From NCBI GenBank assembly GCA_944384155.1, contig CALWSG010000027.1, forward strand, positions 1-39,485: 39,485 nt of DNA, written 5' to 3'. Origin of the DNA: an uncultured Lachnospiraceae bacterium (GTDB lineage Bacteria > Bacillota > Clostridia > Lachnospirales > Lachnospiraceae). Below the pieces are notes generated by a model, which did not search any database, had not been told where the DNA came from, and saw only the letters and a program-made list of their open reading frames with translations. Positions 24,297 to 31,687 of this stretch are shown piece after piece. Made by a program: the position numbers and the translations under genes. How positions within the stretch are numbered: position 1 is the first letter of the stretch; the number at the start of each line of letters is the position of its first letter.

Positions 24297-24701
24297 ATGA
24301 AGGATACAAAAATAATAGTTAAGGGTATTATAAAGCACAATGATATGTATATGGTGGTAAAAAAGTGGTATGATGACCGTATAAACGAGCCGTATCAGTG
24401 GGAATTTGTAGACGGCTATGTAGACATAGGAGAAAGTCCTGATGAAGCTGTAGAGCAGCTTGTTTTGGACAAGACATTTCTTGTAGTTAATGACAAAAAG
24501 ATATTGTATACATGGACATATCAGGTGGGAGATACAGGATATGTGGGACTTGCATATTTGTGCGAAACAGAATCTGATATTGTTATATTGTCAGAGGAGC
24601 TTTCAGAATATAAGTGGATTAGCAGTGATGAATTGGAGAAATATATTAGTAATCCTAACATTTTGAATGATGTGTTAAGGGTGTTAAGAAAAAAGTCCTG
24701 A
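24297..24701 (+). CDS. Nudix-fold protein with a degenerate catalytic box
   Basis: 134 residues from ATG 24297, with AAGGA just before. The N-terminal strand IIVKGIIKHNDMYMVVKKW, then WEFVDGYVDIGESPDEAVEQLV and the C-terminal ELSEYKWISSDELEKYI follow the Nudix hydrolase plan. The Nudix box should read GX5EX7REUXEEXGU. Gly40 and Glu46 are kept, but the RE pair is Gln54-Leu55, the EE pair is Asp58-Lys59 and the glycine is Phe61. The metal-binding glutamates are therefore mostly gone, and hydrolysis is unlikely in the usual way. It may bind a nucleotide as a sensor or be a structural relic. It shares a transcript with pyrC, 98 bases downstream. Confidence 0.7.
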   Translation: MKDTKIIVKGIIKHNDMYMVVKKWYDDRINEPYQWEFVDGYVDIGESPDEAVEQLVLDKTFLVVNDKKILYTWTYQVGDTGYVGLAYLCETESDIVILSEELSEYKWISSDELEKYISNPNILNDVLRVLRKKS

Positions 24702-24710
24702 TGGAAGATG

Positions 24711-24763
24711 CAAATAGAAGATTTGCGTTGCCCCGCTGGGTAAAAGACTCCGTAATGGAGAAT
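24711..24763 (+). promoter_or_regulatory. Structured gap before pyrC
   Basis: GCAAAT-AGAAG-ATTTGC (24711-24727) is a small hairpin. CTCC-GTAAT-GGAG (24748-24760) is another. The second lies in GACTCCGTAATGGAGA, which matches 13 of 16 bases of the segment before pyrK (GCTCCGGAATGGAGA). Here it is about 40 bases before the start and is not the main ribosome site; no upstream strand complementary to ACTCCGT is seen in the gap. It may be a relative or a decayed copy of the pseudoknot leader. Confidence 0.3.
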
Positions 24764-24799
24764 ATTATAGCAGACTGAAGCTTGAATGGAGGGATATAA

Positions 24800-26080
24800 T
24801 TGAAAATGCTTATAAAAGGAGGCAGAGTAATAAATCCTGCTGACAATACAGACGAAGTGAGAGATTTGATTATTGAAAATGGTATTATTTTAAAAAGCAG
24901 CAAAAGTGTTAAGGATCTTACAGATGTAGATAATATAATAGACGCAGAGGGAATGCTTGTAATGCCGGGGCTAATTGATTTGCATGTACATTTAAGGGAG
25001 CCCGGATTTGAGCATAAGGAAACCATTGAGACCGGGACAAAAGCAGCAGCCAGAGGCGGCTTTACGGGAGTATGTCCAATGCCGAACACTAATCCTGCCA
25101 CCGACTGTAAGGAAGTGGTGGAATATATAGTAAATAAGGCAGCGGAGGTATCACCTGTAAATGTATATCCTGTGGGAGCTGTTACAATAGGACAGGCAGG
25201 CAGGGAAAATACAAATATAGAAGAAATGAAGGAAGCAGGTATATTTGCAATAAGTGAAGACGGAAAAAGTGTTATGAATTCAGGAATATACAGAAAGGCA
25301 ATGAAGGAAGCAGCAAGGCTTAATATACCTGTTTTTGCCCACTGCGAGGATATTAATCTTGTTGAGGGAGGAGCCATAAATGCAGGAAAGAAAGCACAGG
25401 AGCTTGGCGTAAAGGGAATTACAAATGCAGTGGAGGATATTATAACTGCAAGAGATATAATGCTGTCAAGGGAAACAGGTGCAAGGCTTCATTTATGCCA
25501 TTGTTCAACTAAGGACAGCGTGGAAATGGTAAGGAAGGCTAAGGCAGAAGGTCTTAAAGTAACGGCGGAGGTATGTCCTCACCACTTTACACTTTGCGAG
25601 GAGGATATAGTATCAGATGATGCCAATTATAAAATGAATCCTCCCGTAAGAAGCAGAGAGGATCTTGAAGCATTAAGAAGGGGACTTAAGGAGGGTGTGT
25701 TTGATGTTATTGCAACAGACCACGCACCACACCACGCAGATGAAAAGGCAAGAGGTATAGCAAAGGCTCCTTTTGGAATTGTTGGAAGCGAAACGGCAGT
25801 AGCACTTACCATAACAGAACTGGTAGATAAAGGCGTTATAACTTTTATGGAAATGGCAGAAAAAATGAGTTATAACCCTGCAAGAATATTAGGTATAGAT
25901 AAAGGTGATATATCTGAGGGAAAGGTGGCAGATATAGTAATAATAGACCATGAGGCAGAGTATGCAATAGATGTAAATGAGTTTGCGTCAAAGGGGAGAA
26001 ATACACCTTTCAACGGCAGAAAGGTAAAGGGAAGGGTAGTAAAAACAATAGTTGCAGGAGATATTGTATACAGTGCATAA
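24800..26080 (+). CDS. pyrC: Dihydroorotase
   Basis: Closes carbamoyl-aspartate to dihydroorotate, the third step of pyrimidine synthesis. The 426 residues are the class I (Bacillus-type) size. Metal ligands are visible in DLHVHLREPG (His pair), in PVFAHCED and LHLCHCST (histidines) and in IATDHAPHH (catalytic Asp). PMPNTNPATD contacts substrate. The start is TTG 24800, 7 bases after GGAGG; ATG 24806 is possible. It is downstream of the Nudix gene and away from pyrF-K-D, which encode later steps. pyrB and pyrE are not in the window. Confidence 0.93.
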   Translation: MKMLIKGGRVINPADNTDEVRDLIIENGIILKSSKSVKDLTDVDNIIDAEGMLVMPGLIDLHVHLREPGFEHKETIETGTKAAARGGFTGVCPMPNTNPATDCKEVVEYIVNKAAEVSPVNVYPVGAVTIGQAGRENTNIEEMKEAGIFAISEDGKSVMNSGIYRKAMKEAARLNIPVFAHCEDINLVEGGAINAGKKAQELGVKGITNAVEDIITARDIMLSRETGARLHLCHCSTKDSVEMVRKAKAEGLKVTAEVCPHHFTLCEEDIVSDDANYKMNPPVRSREDLEALRRGLKEGVFDVIATDHAPHHADEKARGIAKAPFGIVGSETAVALTITELVDKGVITFMEMAEKMSYNPARILGIDKGDISEGKVADIVIIDHEAEYAIDVNEFASKGRNTPFNGRKVKGRVVKTIVAGDIVYSA

Positions 26081-26134
26081 AGTAAAGAGGATATGTCATA
26101 GCTTATACAGCTTTTGGCATATCCTCTTTACTTT
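26079..26134. terminator. Bidirectional terminator between pyrC and the ABC operon
   Basis: AAAGTAAAGAGGATATG (26079-26095) pairs with CATATCCTCTTTACTTT (26118-26134). The stem begins within the pyrC stop codon region and serves both convergent units. Confidence 0.85.
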
Positions 26135-26140
26135 TAAGGT

Positions 26141-26935
26141 TTATGATAAAAGAGCCTTATCATTTGCAAATTCTTCTCCGCTTACGGTTTCAAATTTGTG
26201 AAGCAAATCCTCCACAGTAAGCTTTTTCTTTTCTTCACCTTTTATATCAAATATAATTTTACCGTTCATCATCATAATAAGTCTGTTGCCGTGGGCTATG
26301 GCATCACGCATATTATGGGTAATCATAAGTGTTGTAAGGCTGTCACGTGCTACAATGGTATCGGTAGTTTCCAGAACCTTGGCAGCCGTTTTAGGGTCTA
26401 AGGCAGCAGTGTGCTCATCTAAAAGAAGCAGCTTAGGCTTTTTTAGTGATGCCATAAGAAGTGTAAGTGCCTGACGCTGACCGCCTGATAACAGACCAAC
26501 TTTGGCAGTGAGACGGCTTTCAAGTCCCAGGTCAAGGATTTTAAGAAGCTCTTTATACTCTTCTTTTTCTTTTCCGCTTATACCGGGAAGCAGGGTACGG
26601 ATTTTTCCACGTCGTTTTGCAAGGGCGAGATTTTCCTGTATTTCCATGGTAGCGGCTGTTCCGTTCATAGGGTCCTGAAATACTCTTCCCAGGTATCTTG
26701 CACGTCTGTACTCAGGAAGCTTTGTAACATCTATGCCGTCTATAATAATATTTCCCTCATCAACCTGCCATGTTCCGGCTATGGCATTTAAAAGAGTTGA
26801 CTTACCTGCACCGTTTCCCCCTATTACAGTTACAAAATCACCGTCATCCAGTGTAAGGCTTACACCGTTTAGGGCATGCTTTTCATTTATGGTTCCGGGA
26901 TTAAAGGTTTTATGAATATTTTTAATTTCCAGCAT
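26141..26935 (-). CDS. ABC transporter ATP-binding protein (TrpZ-like)
   Basis: 264 residues. Walker A is GGNGAGKST, then Q-loop VFQDPMNGTAATM, signature LLSGGQRQALTLLMA, Walker B LLLLDEHTAALDPK and H-loop ITHN. The GTAATMEIQENLALA region is typical of the COG1101 ATPases that work with COG4120 permeases and COG2984 binding proteins. Its start overlaps the end of the permease gene by 14 bases, with AAGGAGG inside that gene, so the two are translationally coupled. It drives import of the substrate caught by the lipoprotein at 27937. The specificity is argued under the binding protein. Confidence 0.88.
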   Translation of the reverse strand: MLEIKNIHKTFNPGTINEKHALNGVSLTLDDGDFVTVIGGNGAGKSTLLNAIAGTWQVDEGNIIIDGIDVTKLPEYRRARYLGRVFQDPMNGTAATMEIQENLALAKRRGKIRTLLPGISGKEKEEYKELLKILDLGLESRLTAKVGLLSGGQRQALTLLMASLKKPKLLLLDEHTAALDPKTAAKVLETTDTIVARDSLTTLMITHNMRDAIAHGNRLIMMMNGKIIFDIKGEEKKKLTVEDLLHKFETVSGEEFANDKALLS

Positions 26936-27848
26936 TTGTTACACCTCCTTTTTTAGAAGTCTTGATTTTTTTGAAATATTTTCCTTTCCAGTAAGGGAAA
27001 GCGAGGAATACTGCAACTACGCCTGCCTGAAGAACCTTTAAAAGGTCAGGGTCAAACTCAAGCCATATTACTGTCTGAAGAACAATATAATAGAAGACAG
27101 AGCCGATTACAACAGACAGAAGATGAAGTGCAAAGTTCTTAAATAATCTTCCAAAAAGCGCCTCACCTATAATAACGGCAGCAAGGCCTACAACTATGGC
27201 ACCACGTCCCATGTTAATATCTGCAAAACCCTGATACTGTGTGAGAAGGGCACCTGAAAGACCCACGAGGGCATTTGAAATTGCCAGACCTATAACCTTA
27301 TTTACATTAGTGTTTATTCCCTGTGCCTTTGCCATGTTTTCGTTGCAGCCTGTTGCCCTTAAGGAGCATCCTCTTTCTGTTCCGAAAAACCAGTATAAAA
27401 ACACAATAATAAGAACTGCGGTTATGGCGAGGAATATAAGAGCATCGTTTACCTCCCTTGAAGTAACCGGCAAATCATATGCTATTGCCATAAGACCTCT
27501 GTTTGACTGACCCAGTATTTTAAGGTTAATGGAGTAAAGAGATATTTGCGTCAGAATGCCGGCAAGAAGTGCAGGTATTCCCATAACAGTATGTAAAAGC
27601 CCCGTCACAAGACCGCAGGCACCACCTGCAAGAGTAGCACCTATAAGTGCAACCCACACATCATGACCGTTTACAATCATCATAAGGCAAACGGCACCTC
27701 CCGTACACAATGAGCCGTCAACCGTAAGGTCAGCTATATCAAGCACCTTATAAGTTATGTATACTCCTATTGCCATGATACTCCATATAAGCCCTTGGGC
27801 AACGGCGCCCGGCATGGCATCAGCCAAAGCTGCTAAAGTTAATCCCAT
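26922..27848 (-). CDS. ABC transporter permease (TrpY-like, LivH fold)
   Basis: 308 residues with eight to nine hydrophobic segments and the branched-chain-amino-acid permease (LivH-like) pattern: DLTVDGSLCTGGAVC near the N-terminus and a GLAISNALVGLSGALLTQYQGFADINMGRG core. It is followed by a coupled ATPase and preceded, across 88 bases with a hairpin, by the substrate-binding lipoprotein. AAAGGA precedes the ATG. Such COG4120 permeases belong to predicted tryptophan or aromatic-compound importers. Confidence 0.85.
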   Translation of the reverse strand: MGLTLAALADAMPGAVAQGLIWSIMAIGVYITYKVLDIADLTVDGSLCTGGAVCLMMIVNGHDVWVALIGATLAGGACGLVTGLLHTVMGIPALLAGILTQISLYSINLKILGQSNRGLMAIAYDLPVTSREVNDALIFLAITAVLIIVFLYWFFGTERGCSLRATGCNENMAKAQGINTNVNKVIGLAISNALVGLSGALLTQYQGFADINMGRGAIVVGLAAVIIGEALFGRLFKNFALHLLSVVIGSVFYYIVLQTVIWLEFDPDLLKVLQAGVVAVFLAFPYWKGKYFKKIKTSKKGGVTNAGN

Positions 27849-27892
27849 AGTAAAAATATCCTTTCGTTATTATAAATTTGTTTAAATGATAA

Positions 27893-27918
27893 CAGCGAGA
27901 GCTTATGTACTCCCGCTG
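27893..27918 (-). other. Intercistronic hairpin between binding-protein and permease genes
   Basis: CAGCG with CGCTG, extended by GAG/CTC, forms a GC-rich stem in an AT-rich gap without a T-run. Such structures often stabilise the upstream message so that the binding protein is made in excess. Confidence 0.45.
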
Positions 27919-27936
27919 CATATATGTGAATAATAA

Positions 27937-28914
27937 TTATTCCTCAATTATCTCATAGCCTTCAGGAATAGCAATGCCTAAAGCGTCACATCTTGATTTA
28001 ACACATTTTTTTGTATAGTTAGGTGCATATTCTATAGGCATTTCAGATATATCTGCCTCTCCCTTGAGAACTTTCACAGCCATTTTTCCTGTAGTATAGC
28101 CTAAATCATAATAGCTTATGGAAAGAGTTGCAATTCCGCAGCCCTTGGCAATTCCCTCCTCACCTGCAATAATAGGAACCTTTTTATCTAAGCATATGCT
28201 GTCAATTAAGTTGGCATTTGAGGCAACTGTATTATCTGTAGGAGTATAGATTACATCACTTGAAGAGGCAGCCTTTGTAACTACCGCAGAAATATCATTT
28301 GAGTCTGAGAAAGTATAAACTTCACATTTGTATCCCATTTCCTCAAGATATTTTTTAACCGTATCACACTGGTATTTTGAGTTAGGTTCGGCAGAGCAGT
28401 ATAGTAAGCCTATATTTTCGGCATCCGGAAAAAATTCTTTAACCATTTCAGCCTGTTTATCAAGAGGTGCAAGGTCTGAGGTACCGGATACATTGTGGCC
28501 AACCGTTCCGTCAAAATCCTCTATACCTAAAGCCACGCCATATTCGGTAATGGAAGTACCGAGAATAGGTATATCACCTGTTCCGTTTACTGCAGCCTGA
28601 AGTGAAGCCGTTGCATTTGCCAAAATCAAATCAACCTTTTTTGAAACAAAGCTGTTAATGATAGTGGAGCATGTGGCAGAATCATTTTGTGCATTCTGTT
28701 CATCAAAAACTACCTTATCACCGAATTCCTCCTTCAAGGCATCTTTAAATCCCTCTGTAGCGGAGTCAAGTGCAACGTGTTGGGTAAGCTGGCATATTCC
28801 AACAGTGTATGTACCATCATCTGAAGATTTTCCGTTGGTATCATTGCTTCCACAGCCTGTCAGGGAGGCAATCATTGATGCAGCCATTAAAAGGCTTAAC
28901 AATTTCTTTTTCAT
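27937..28914 (-). CDS. Substrate-binding lipoprotein of an ABC importer (TrpX-like)
   Basis: 325 residues from the ATG ending at 28914; a TTG two codons earlier is also possible behind AGGAG. The signal peptide MKKKLLSLLMAASMIASLTGC has lipobox LTGC, so Cys21 is lipidated and the protein is anchored outside the membrane. The mature part is a two-lobed periplasmic-binding-protein-like fold of the COG2984 (ABC_sub_bind) family: VGICQLTQHVALDSATEGF, then ANATASLQAAVN, GTSITEYG and IYTPTDNTVASNA. The gene sits head-to-head with trpB2. TrpXYZ systems of Firmicutes are predicted tryptophan transporters, and this context supports tryptophan, indole or a related aromatic as substrate. No T-box leader is present. 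Confidence 0.85.
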   Translation of the reverse strand: MKKKLLSLLMAASMIASLTGCGSNDTNGKSSDDGTYTVGICQLTQHVALDSATEGFKDALKEEFGDKVVFDEQNAQNDSATCSTIINSFVSKKVDLILANATASLQAAVNGTGDIPILGTSITEYGVALGIEDFDGTVGHNVSGTSDLAPLDKQAEMVKEFFPDAENIGLLYCSAEPNSKYQCDTVKKYLEEMGYKCEVYTFSDSNDISAVVTKAASSSDVIYTPTDNTVASNANLIDSICLDKKVPIIAGEEGIAKGCGIATLSISYYDLGYTTGKMAVKVLKGEADISEMPIEYAPNYTKKCVKSRCDALGIAIPEGYEIIEE

Positions 28915-28958
28915 AAACAAATCTCTCCTAATTTTATTTTTTACTTTAAAGTATTAAA

Positions 28959-28987
28959 ATTATAACTTTTATATAGGGAAATGTCAA
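28959..28987 (-). promoter_or_regulatory. Perfect consensus promoter of the trpXYZ-like operon
   Basis: On the minus strand, TTGACA (28987-28982), exactly 17 bases and TATAAT (28964-28959), a full consensus sigma-A promoter. The leader is short, leaving no room for a T-box. Confidence 0.85.
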
Positions 28988-29018
28988 GGTATAGGGGCGT
29001 GTCTCAAAAGAAAAACCA

Positions 29019-29047
29019 TTGAAAAAAACAATAAAGTATAGTATCAT
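29019..29047 (+). promoter_or_regulatory. Promoter of trpB2
   Basis: TTGAAA (29019-29024), 17 bases and TATCAT (29042-29047), back-to-back with the transporter promoter. Confidence 0.65.
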
Positions 29048-29081
29048 TAAGTGAAAAATAAAAAGTTAGGAGGAGACAAAA

Positions 29082-30455
29082 ATGTCACAAAAAAATATAC
29101 CTTATAAAACATATCTTGAAGAAAGCGAGATGCCAAGACAGTGGTATAATGTTCGTGCAGATATGAAAAATAAGCCGGCGCCCCTTCTCAATCCGGCAAC
29201 ACTTAAGCCGGTGGCCTTTGAGGATTTAAGACCTGTATTTTGCGATGAGCTTATAAAGCAGGAATTAGACGATACAACACCGTATTTTGATATTCCTGAA
29301 GAGATAATAGAGTTTTATAAAATGTATCGTCCTTCACCTCTTGTACGTGCATATTTTCTTGAGAAGTATCTGGATACTCCTGCTAAAATTTACTATAAGT
29401 TTGAGGGAAATAACACATCGGGAAGCCATAAGCTTAACTCAGCCATAGCTCAGGCATATTATGCCAAGAAACAGGGCTTGAAGGGAGTTACCACTGAGAC
29501 GGGAGCAGGTCAGTGGGGAACGGCATTGTCAATGGCTTGTGCTTATTTTGGTCTTGACTGTGAGGTATATATGGTAAAATGCTCCTACGAGCAAAAGCCT
29601 TTCAGAAGAGAGGTTATGAGAACATATGGAGCCAACGTGACACCTTCTCCATCAGATAAAACAGCAGTGGGAAGAAAAATACTTGAGCAGTTTCCGGGAA
29701 CCTCAGGAAGCCTTGGCTGTGCCATATCGGAGGCTGTGGAGGCAGCTACTGCCAAGGAGGGATACAGATATGTTCTCGGCTCCGTTTTAAATCAGGTATT
29801 GCTGCATCAGAGCGTTATCGGACTTGAGACAAAGACAGCGCTTGATAAATTGGGAGAGAAGGCTGATATAGTTATAGGCTGTGCAGGAGGCGGTTCAAAT
29901 CTTGGAGGTCTTATATCACCGTTTATGGGAGAAAAGCTGAGAGGAGAGGCTGATTACAGAATTATAGCCGTGGAGCCTGCATCATGTCCAAGCCTTACAA
30001 GAGGAAAATTTGTTTATGACTTTTGTGATACGGGAAATGTATGTCCTCTTGCAAAAATGTATACTCTTGGAAACGGATTTATACCGTCTGCAAATCATGC
30101 AGGAGGCTTAAGATATCATGGAATGAGTACCGTTGTTTCACAGCTTTATGACGATAAGCTTATGGAGGCTGTATCAGTGGAGCAGACAGAGGTATTTGAA
30201 GCTGCAACAAAGTTTGCAAGGGTAGAAGGAATACTTCCTGCACCGGAAAGCAGTCATGCCATAAAGGTGGCAGTCAATGAGGCATTAAAGTGTAAGGAAA
30301 CAGGAGAAGAAAAGACTATTGTATTTGGACTGACAGGTACAGGCTACTTTGATATGGTTGCATATCAGAAGTTTAATGACGGTCAGATGTCAGACTACAT
30401 ACCGACAGATGAAGATTTGGAAAAGGGATTTGCAACAATACCTAATATATTTTAG
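29082..30455 (+). CDS. trpB: TrpB2-type tryptophan synthase beta chain
   Basis: PLP enzyme that makes tryptophan from indole and serine. The 457 residues and the N-terminus (RQWYNVRADM…PAPLLNPAT) identify the TrpB2 branch, which is longer than ordinary TrpB (about 400) and does not need TrpA. The PLP lysine is in SGSHKLNSAIAQAYYA (about residues 110-125), ETGAGQWGTALSMA binds the serine carboxylate, and CAGGGSNLGG holds the PLP phosphate. AGGAGGAG lies before the ATG. No trpA or other trp genes are adjacent. It is divergent from a TrpXYZ-like importer. Together these suggest salvage of external indole, abundant in the gut, to tryptophan. Confidence 0.9.
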   Translation: MSQKNIPYKTYLEESEMPRQWYNVRADMKNKPAPLLNPATLKPVAFEDLRPVFCDELIKQELDDTTPYFDIPEEIIEFYKMYRPSPLVRAYFLEKYLDTPAKIYYKFEGNNTSGSHKLNSAIAQAYYAKKQGLKGVTTETGAGQWGTALSMACAYFGLDCEVYMVKCSYEQKPFRREVMRTYGANVTPSPSDKTAVGRKILEQFPGTSGSLGCAISEAVEAATAKEGYRYVLGSVLNQVLLHQSVIGLETKTALDKLGEKADIVIGCAGGGSNLGGLISPFMGEKLRGEADYRIIAVEPASCPSLTRGKFVYDFCDTGNVCPLAKMYTLGNGFIPSANHAGGLRYHGMSTVVSQLYDDKLMEAVSVEQTEVFEAATKFARVEGILPAPESSHAIKVAVNEALKCKETGEEKTIVFGLTGTGYFDMVAYQKFNDGQMSDYIPTDEDLEKGFATIPNIF

Positions 30456-30480
30456 TTTCCGTATATTTAATTTGTAGTAC

Positions 30481-30507
30481 AAAAATCAAATTGATATGAT
30501 GATTTTT
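30481..30507 (+). terminator. Weak terminator after trpB2
   Basis: AAAAATCA (30481-30488) pairs with TGATTTTT (30500-30507), ending in five T. It is AT-only and weak, and lies 6 bases before the pyrF pseudoknot leader. Confidence 0.4.
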
Positions 30508-30512
30508 AACAC

Positions 30513-30583
30513 GGCTGTTTGTGCCGGAGCGTCACAAATAAGCCATGATGGAAACCCAATCCCATAAACGCTTCGGAATGGAG
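30513..30583 (+). promoter_or_regulatory. Pseudoknot leader RNA element upstream of pyrF (copy B)
   Basis: Stem 1 is GGCTGTTTGTG (30513-30523) with CACAAATAAGCC (30533-30544): 11 pairs including one G-T, with one bulged A. Loop CCGGAGCGT (30524-30532) pairs with ACGCTTCGG (30568-30576), 9 pairs with one G-T. The 3' strand runs into GGAATGGAGA and the ribosome site GGAG (30580-30583). CTTC (30571-30574) can instead pair with GGAG. Compared with copy A, most stem-2 bases differ while pairing is kept. Confidence 0.65.
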
Positions 30584-30589
30584 ATTATG

Positions 30590-31507
30590 ATGATTAACAA
30601 GCTTGTTGAAAAAATAAAGAAACTTAATGCCCCTGTAGTAGTGGGACTTGATCCTATGTTAAATTATGTACCTGAGCATGTGCAGAAAAAAGCCTTTGAT
30701 GAATTTGGAGAGACATTAGAAGGTGCAGGGGAGGCTATATGGCAGTTTAATAAGGCAATTATAGATGCAACCTGTGATTTGATTCCGGCAGTAAAGCCTC
30801 AGATAGCTATGTATGAGCAGTTTGGCATAGAGGGCTTAAAAGCATTCAAGAAAACTGTAGATTATGCAAAATCAAAGGATATAGTGGTAATAGGGGATAT
30901 AAAAAGAGGAGATATAGGCTCAACCTCAAGTGCTTACGCAGTGGGACATGTGGGCAAGGTTCAGGTTGGAAGCAAGACATATGTTCCTTTTGACGAGGAT
31001 TTTGTAACTGTAAATCCATATCTTGGAACAGACGGAGTAAAGCCTTTTATAGATGTATGCAAAGAGGAAAGCAAAGGTATATTTGTTCTTGTAAAAACCT
31101 CCAATAAGTCAAGCGGTGAATTTCAAGACCGTCTTGTAGACGGCAGACCGTTATATGAAATAGTAGGAGAGTATGTGGCAAAGTGGGGAGAGGAGCATAT
31201 GGGTGATTCCTACAGCTATGTGGGAGCAGTTGTAGGTGCAACATATCCTGAAATGGGAAAGGTTTTAAGGAAAATTATGCCAAAGACATATATTCTTGTT
31301 CCGGGATACGGTGCACAGGGGGGAAAGGCATCTGACTTAAAGCCGTATTTTAATGATGACGGACTTGGAGCTATTGTAAATTCTTCAAGAGGAATAATAG
31401 CTGCATATAGGCAGGAGAAGTACGCAAAGTTCGGAGCAGAAAACTTTGCAGAAGCTTCAAGGCAGGCAGTAATTGATATGGTAGAAGACATCACATCAAA
31501 TATATAA
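30590..31507 (+). CDS. pyrF: Orotidine 5'-phosphate decarboxylase (type 2)
   Basis: Last step to UMP. 305 residues from ATG 30590; GGAG is 6 bases upstream, the same spacing as nadC and pyrK. The ATG at 30587 is adjacent, and the one at 30545 lies inside the leader. The length and PVVVGLDPMLNYVP start fit the longer PyrF group. The catalytic charge network is in VIGDIKRGDIGSTS (Asp-Lys-Asp). LVPGYGAQGG and VNSSRGIIAAY near the C-terminus bind phosphate. It is first in pyrF-K-D, and each of the pyrF and pyrK-D parts has its own pseudoknot leader. Confidence 0.95.
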   Translation: MINKLVEKIKKLNAPVVVGLDPMLNYVPEHVQKKAFDEFGETLEGAGEAIWQFNKAIIDATCDLIPAVKPQIAMYEQFGIEGLKAFKKTVDYAKSKDIVVIGDIKRGDIGSTSSAYAVGHVGKVQVGSKTYVPFDEDFVTVNPYLGTDGVKPFIDVCKEESKGIFVLVKTSNKSSGEFQDRLVDGRPLYEIVGEYVAKWGEEHMGDSYSYVGAVVGATYPEMGKVLRKIMPKTYILVPGYGAQGGKASDLKPYFNDDGLGAIVNSSRGIIAAYRQEKYAKFGAENFAEASRQAVIDMVEDITSNI

Positions 31508-31531
31508 AGAGCAACGCCTAATAAATAAGAT

Positions 31532-31544
31532 GGAATGGAGAGTA
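31532..31544 (+). repeat. Direct repeat of the pyrK translation-start region, copy 1
   Basis: GGAATGGAGAGTA here is identical to 31673-31685 in front of pyrK, 141 bases downstream. In both places a start codon follows at the same distance: GTG 31547 here and ATG 31688 at pyrK. Confidence 0.8.
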
Positions 31545-31546
31545 GC

Positions 31547-31578
31547 GTGAAAAATAAACTGGATATCTTATTTTTCAC
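31547..31578 (+). other. 11-bp perfect hairpin in the pyrF-pyrK gap
   Basis: GTGAAAAATAA (31547-31557) pairs with TTATTTTTCAC (31568-31578). Its GTG is the start of the candidate upstream frame, so folding would hide that start. It is AT-rich without a trailing T-run. Confidence 0.6.
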
Positions 31579-31615
31579 ACCCAAATTTGTGTCGGAGCGT
31601 CACAAATTTGCCTGA
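31547..31615 (+). CDS. Candidate 22-residue upstream reading frame in the pyrK leader
   Basis: GTG start with GGAG 6 bases upstream, then 22 codons ending TGA. The peptide (MKNKLDILFF…SERHKFA) crosses the hairpin 31547-31578 and all of stem 1 of the pseudoknot, and stops just after it. Its start signals duplicate those of pyrK. Translation would melt stem 1 and so could set the state of the leader. There is no evidence that it is expressed, and the copies before nadC and pyrF lack an equivalent start. Confidence 0.3.
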   Translation: MKNKLDILFFTPKFVSERHKFA

Positions 31616-31683
31616 CGGCAGAAGAGAAACCGCCTGTGCGGATTTCTCTTCGCCCCGTCGCTCAAACGCTCCGGAATGGAGAG
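31582..31683 (+). promoter_or_regulatory. Pseudoknot leader RNA element upstream of pyrK (copy C)
   Basis: Stem 1 is CAAATTTGTG (31582-31591) with CACAAATTTG (31601-31610), 10 perfect pairs. Loop TCGGAGCGT (31592-31600) pairs with ACGCTCCGG (31666-31674), 9 pairs with one G-T. The connector holds a large extra hairpin: GACGG..GAAGAGAAA.CCGC with GCGG.TTTCTCTTC..CCGTC (about 31614-31659). CTCC (31669-31672) can alternatively pair with the ribosome site GGAG (31678-31681). The extra hairpin is absent in copies A and B, which is typical of a variable-length joining region in a structured RNA. Confidence 0.65.
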
Positions 31684-31687
31684 TAAA

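Noticed and set aside
24275..24754. ACGGAGT before the Nudix gene is complementary to ACTCCGT before pyrC
   Set aside because: The two 7-base strands are separated by a whole gene and ACGGAGT overlaps an ordinary ribosome site, so the match is probably chance.
24655..25377. Minus-strand frame of 240 codons opposite pyrC
   Set aside because: It is antisense to the conserved dihydroorotase; its low-complexity Ser/Ile/Pro-rich translation is typical of an antisense frame.
28921..29081. Possible T-box or trp attenuator between the TrpXYZ-like operon and trpB2
   Set aside because: Both promoters lie so close to their genes that there is no room for a T-box, and the T-box signature is absent.
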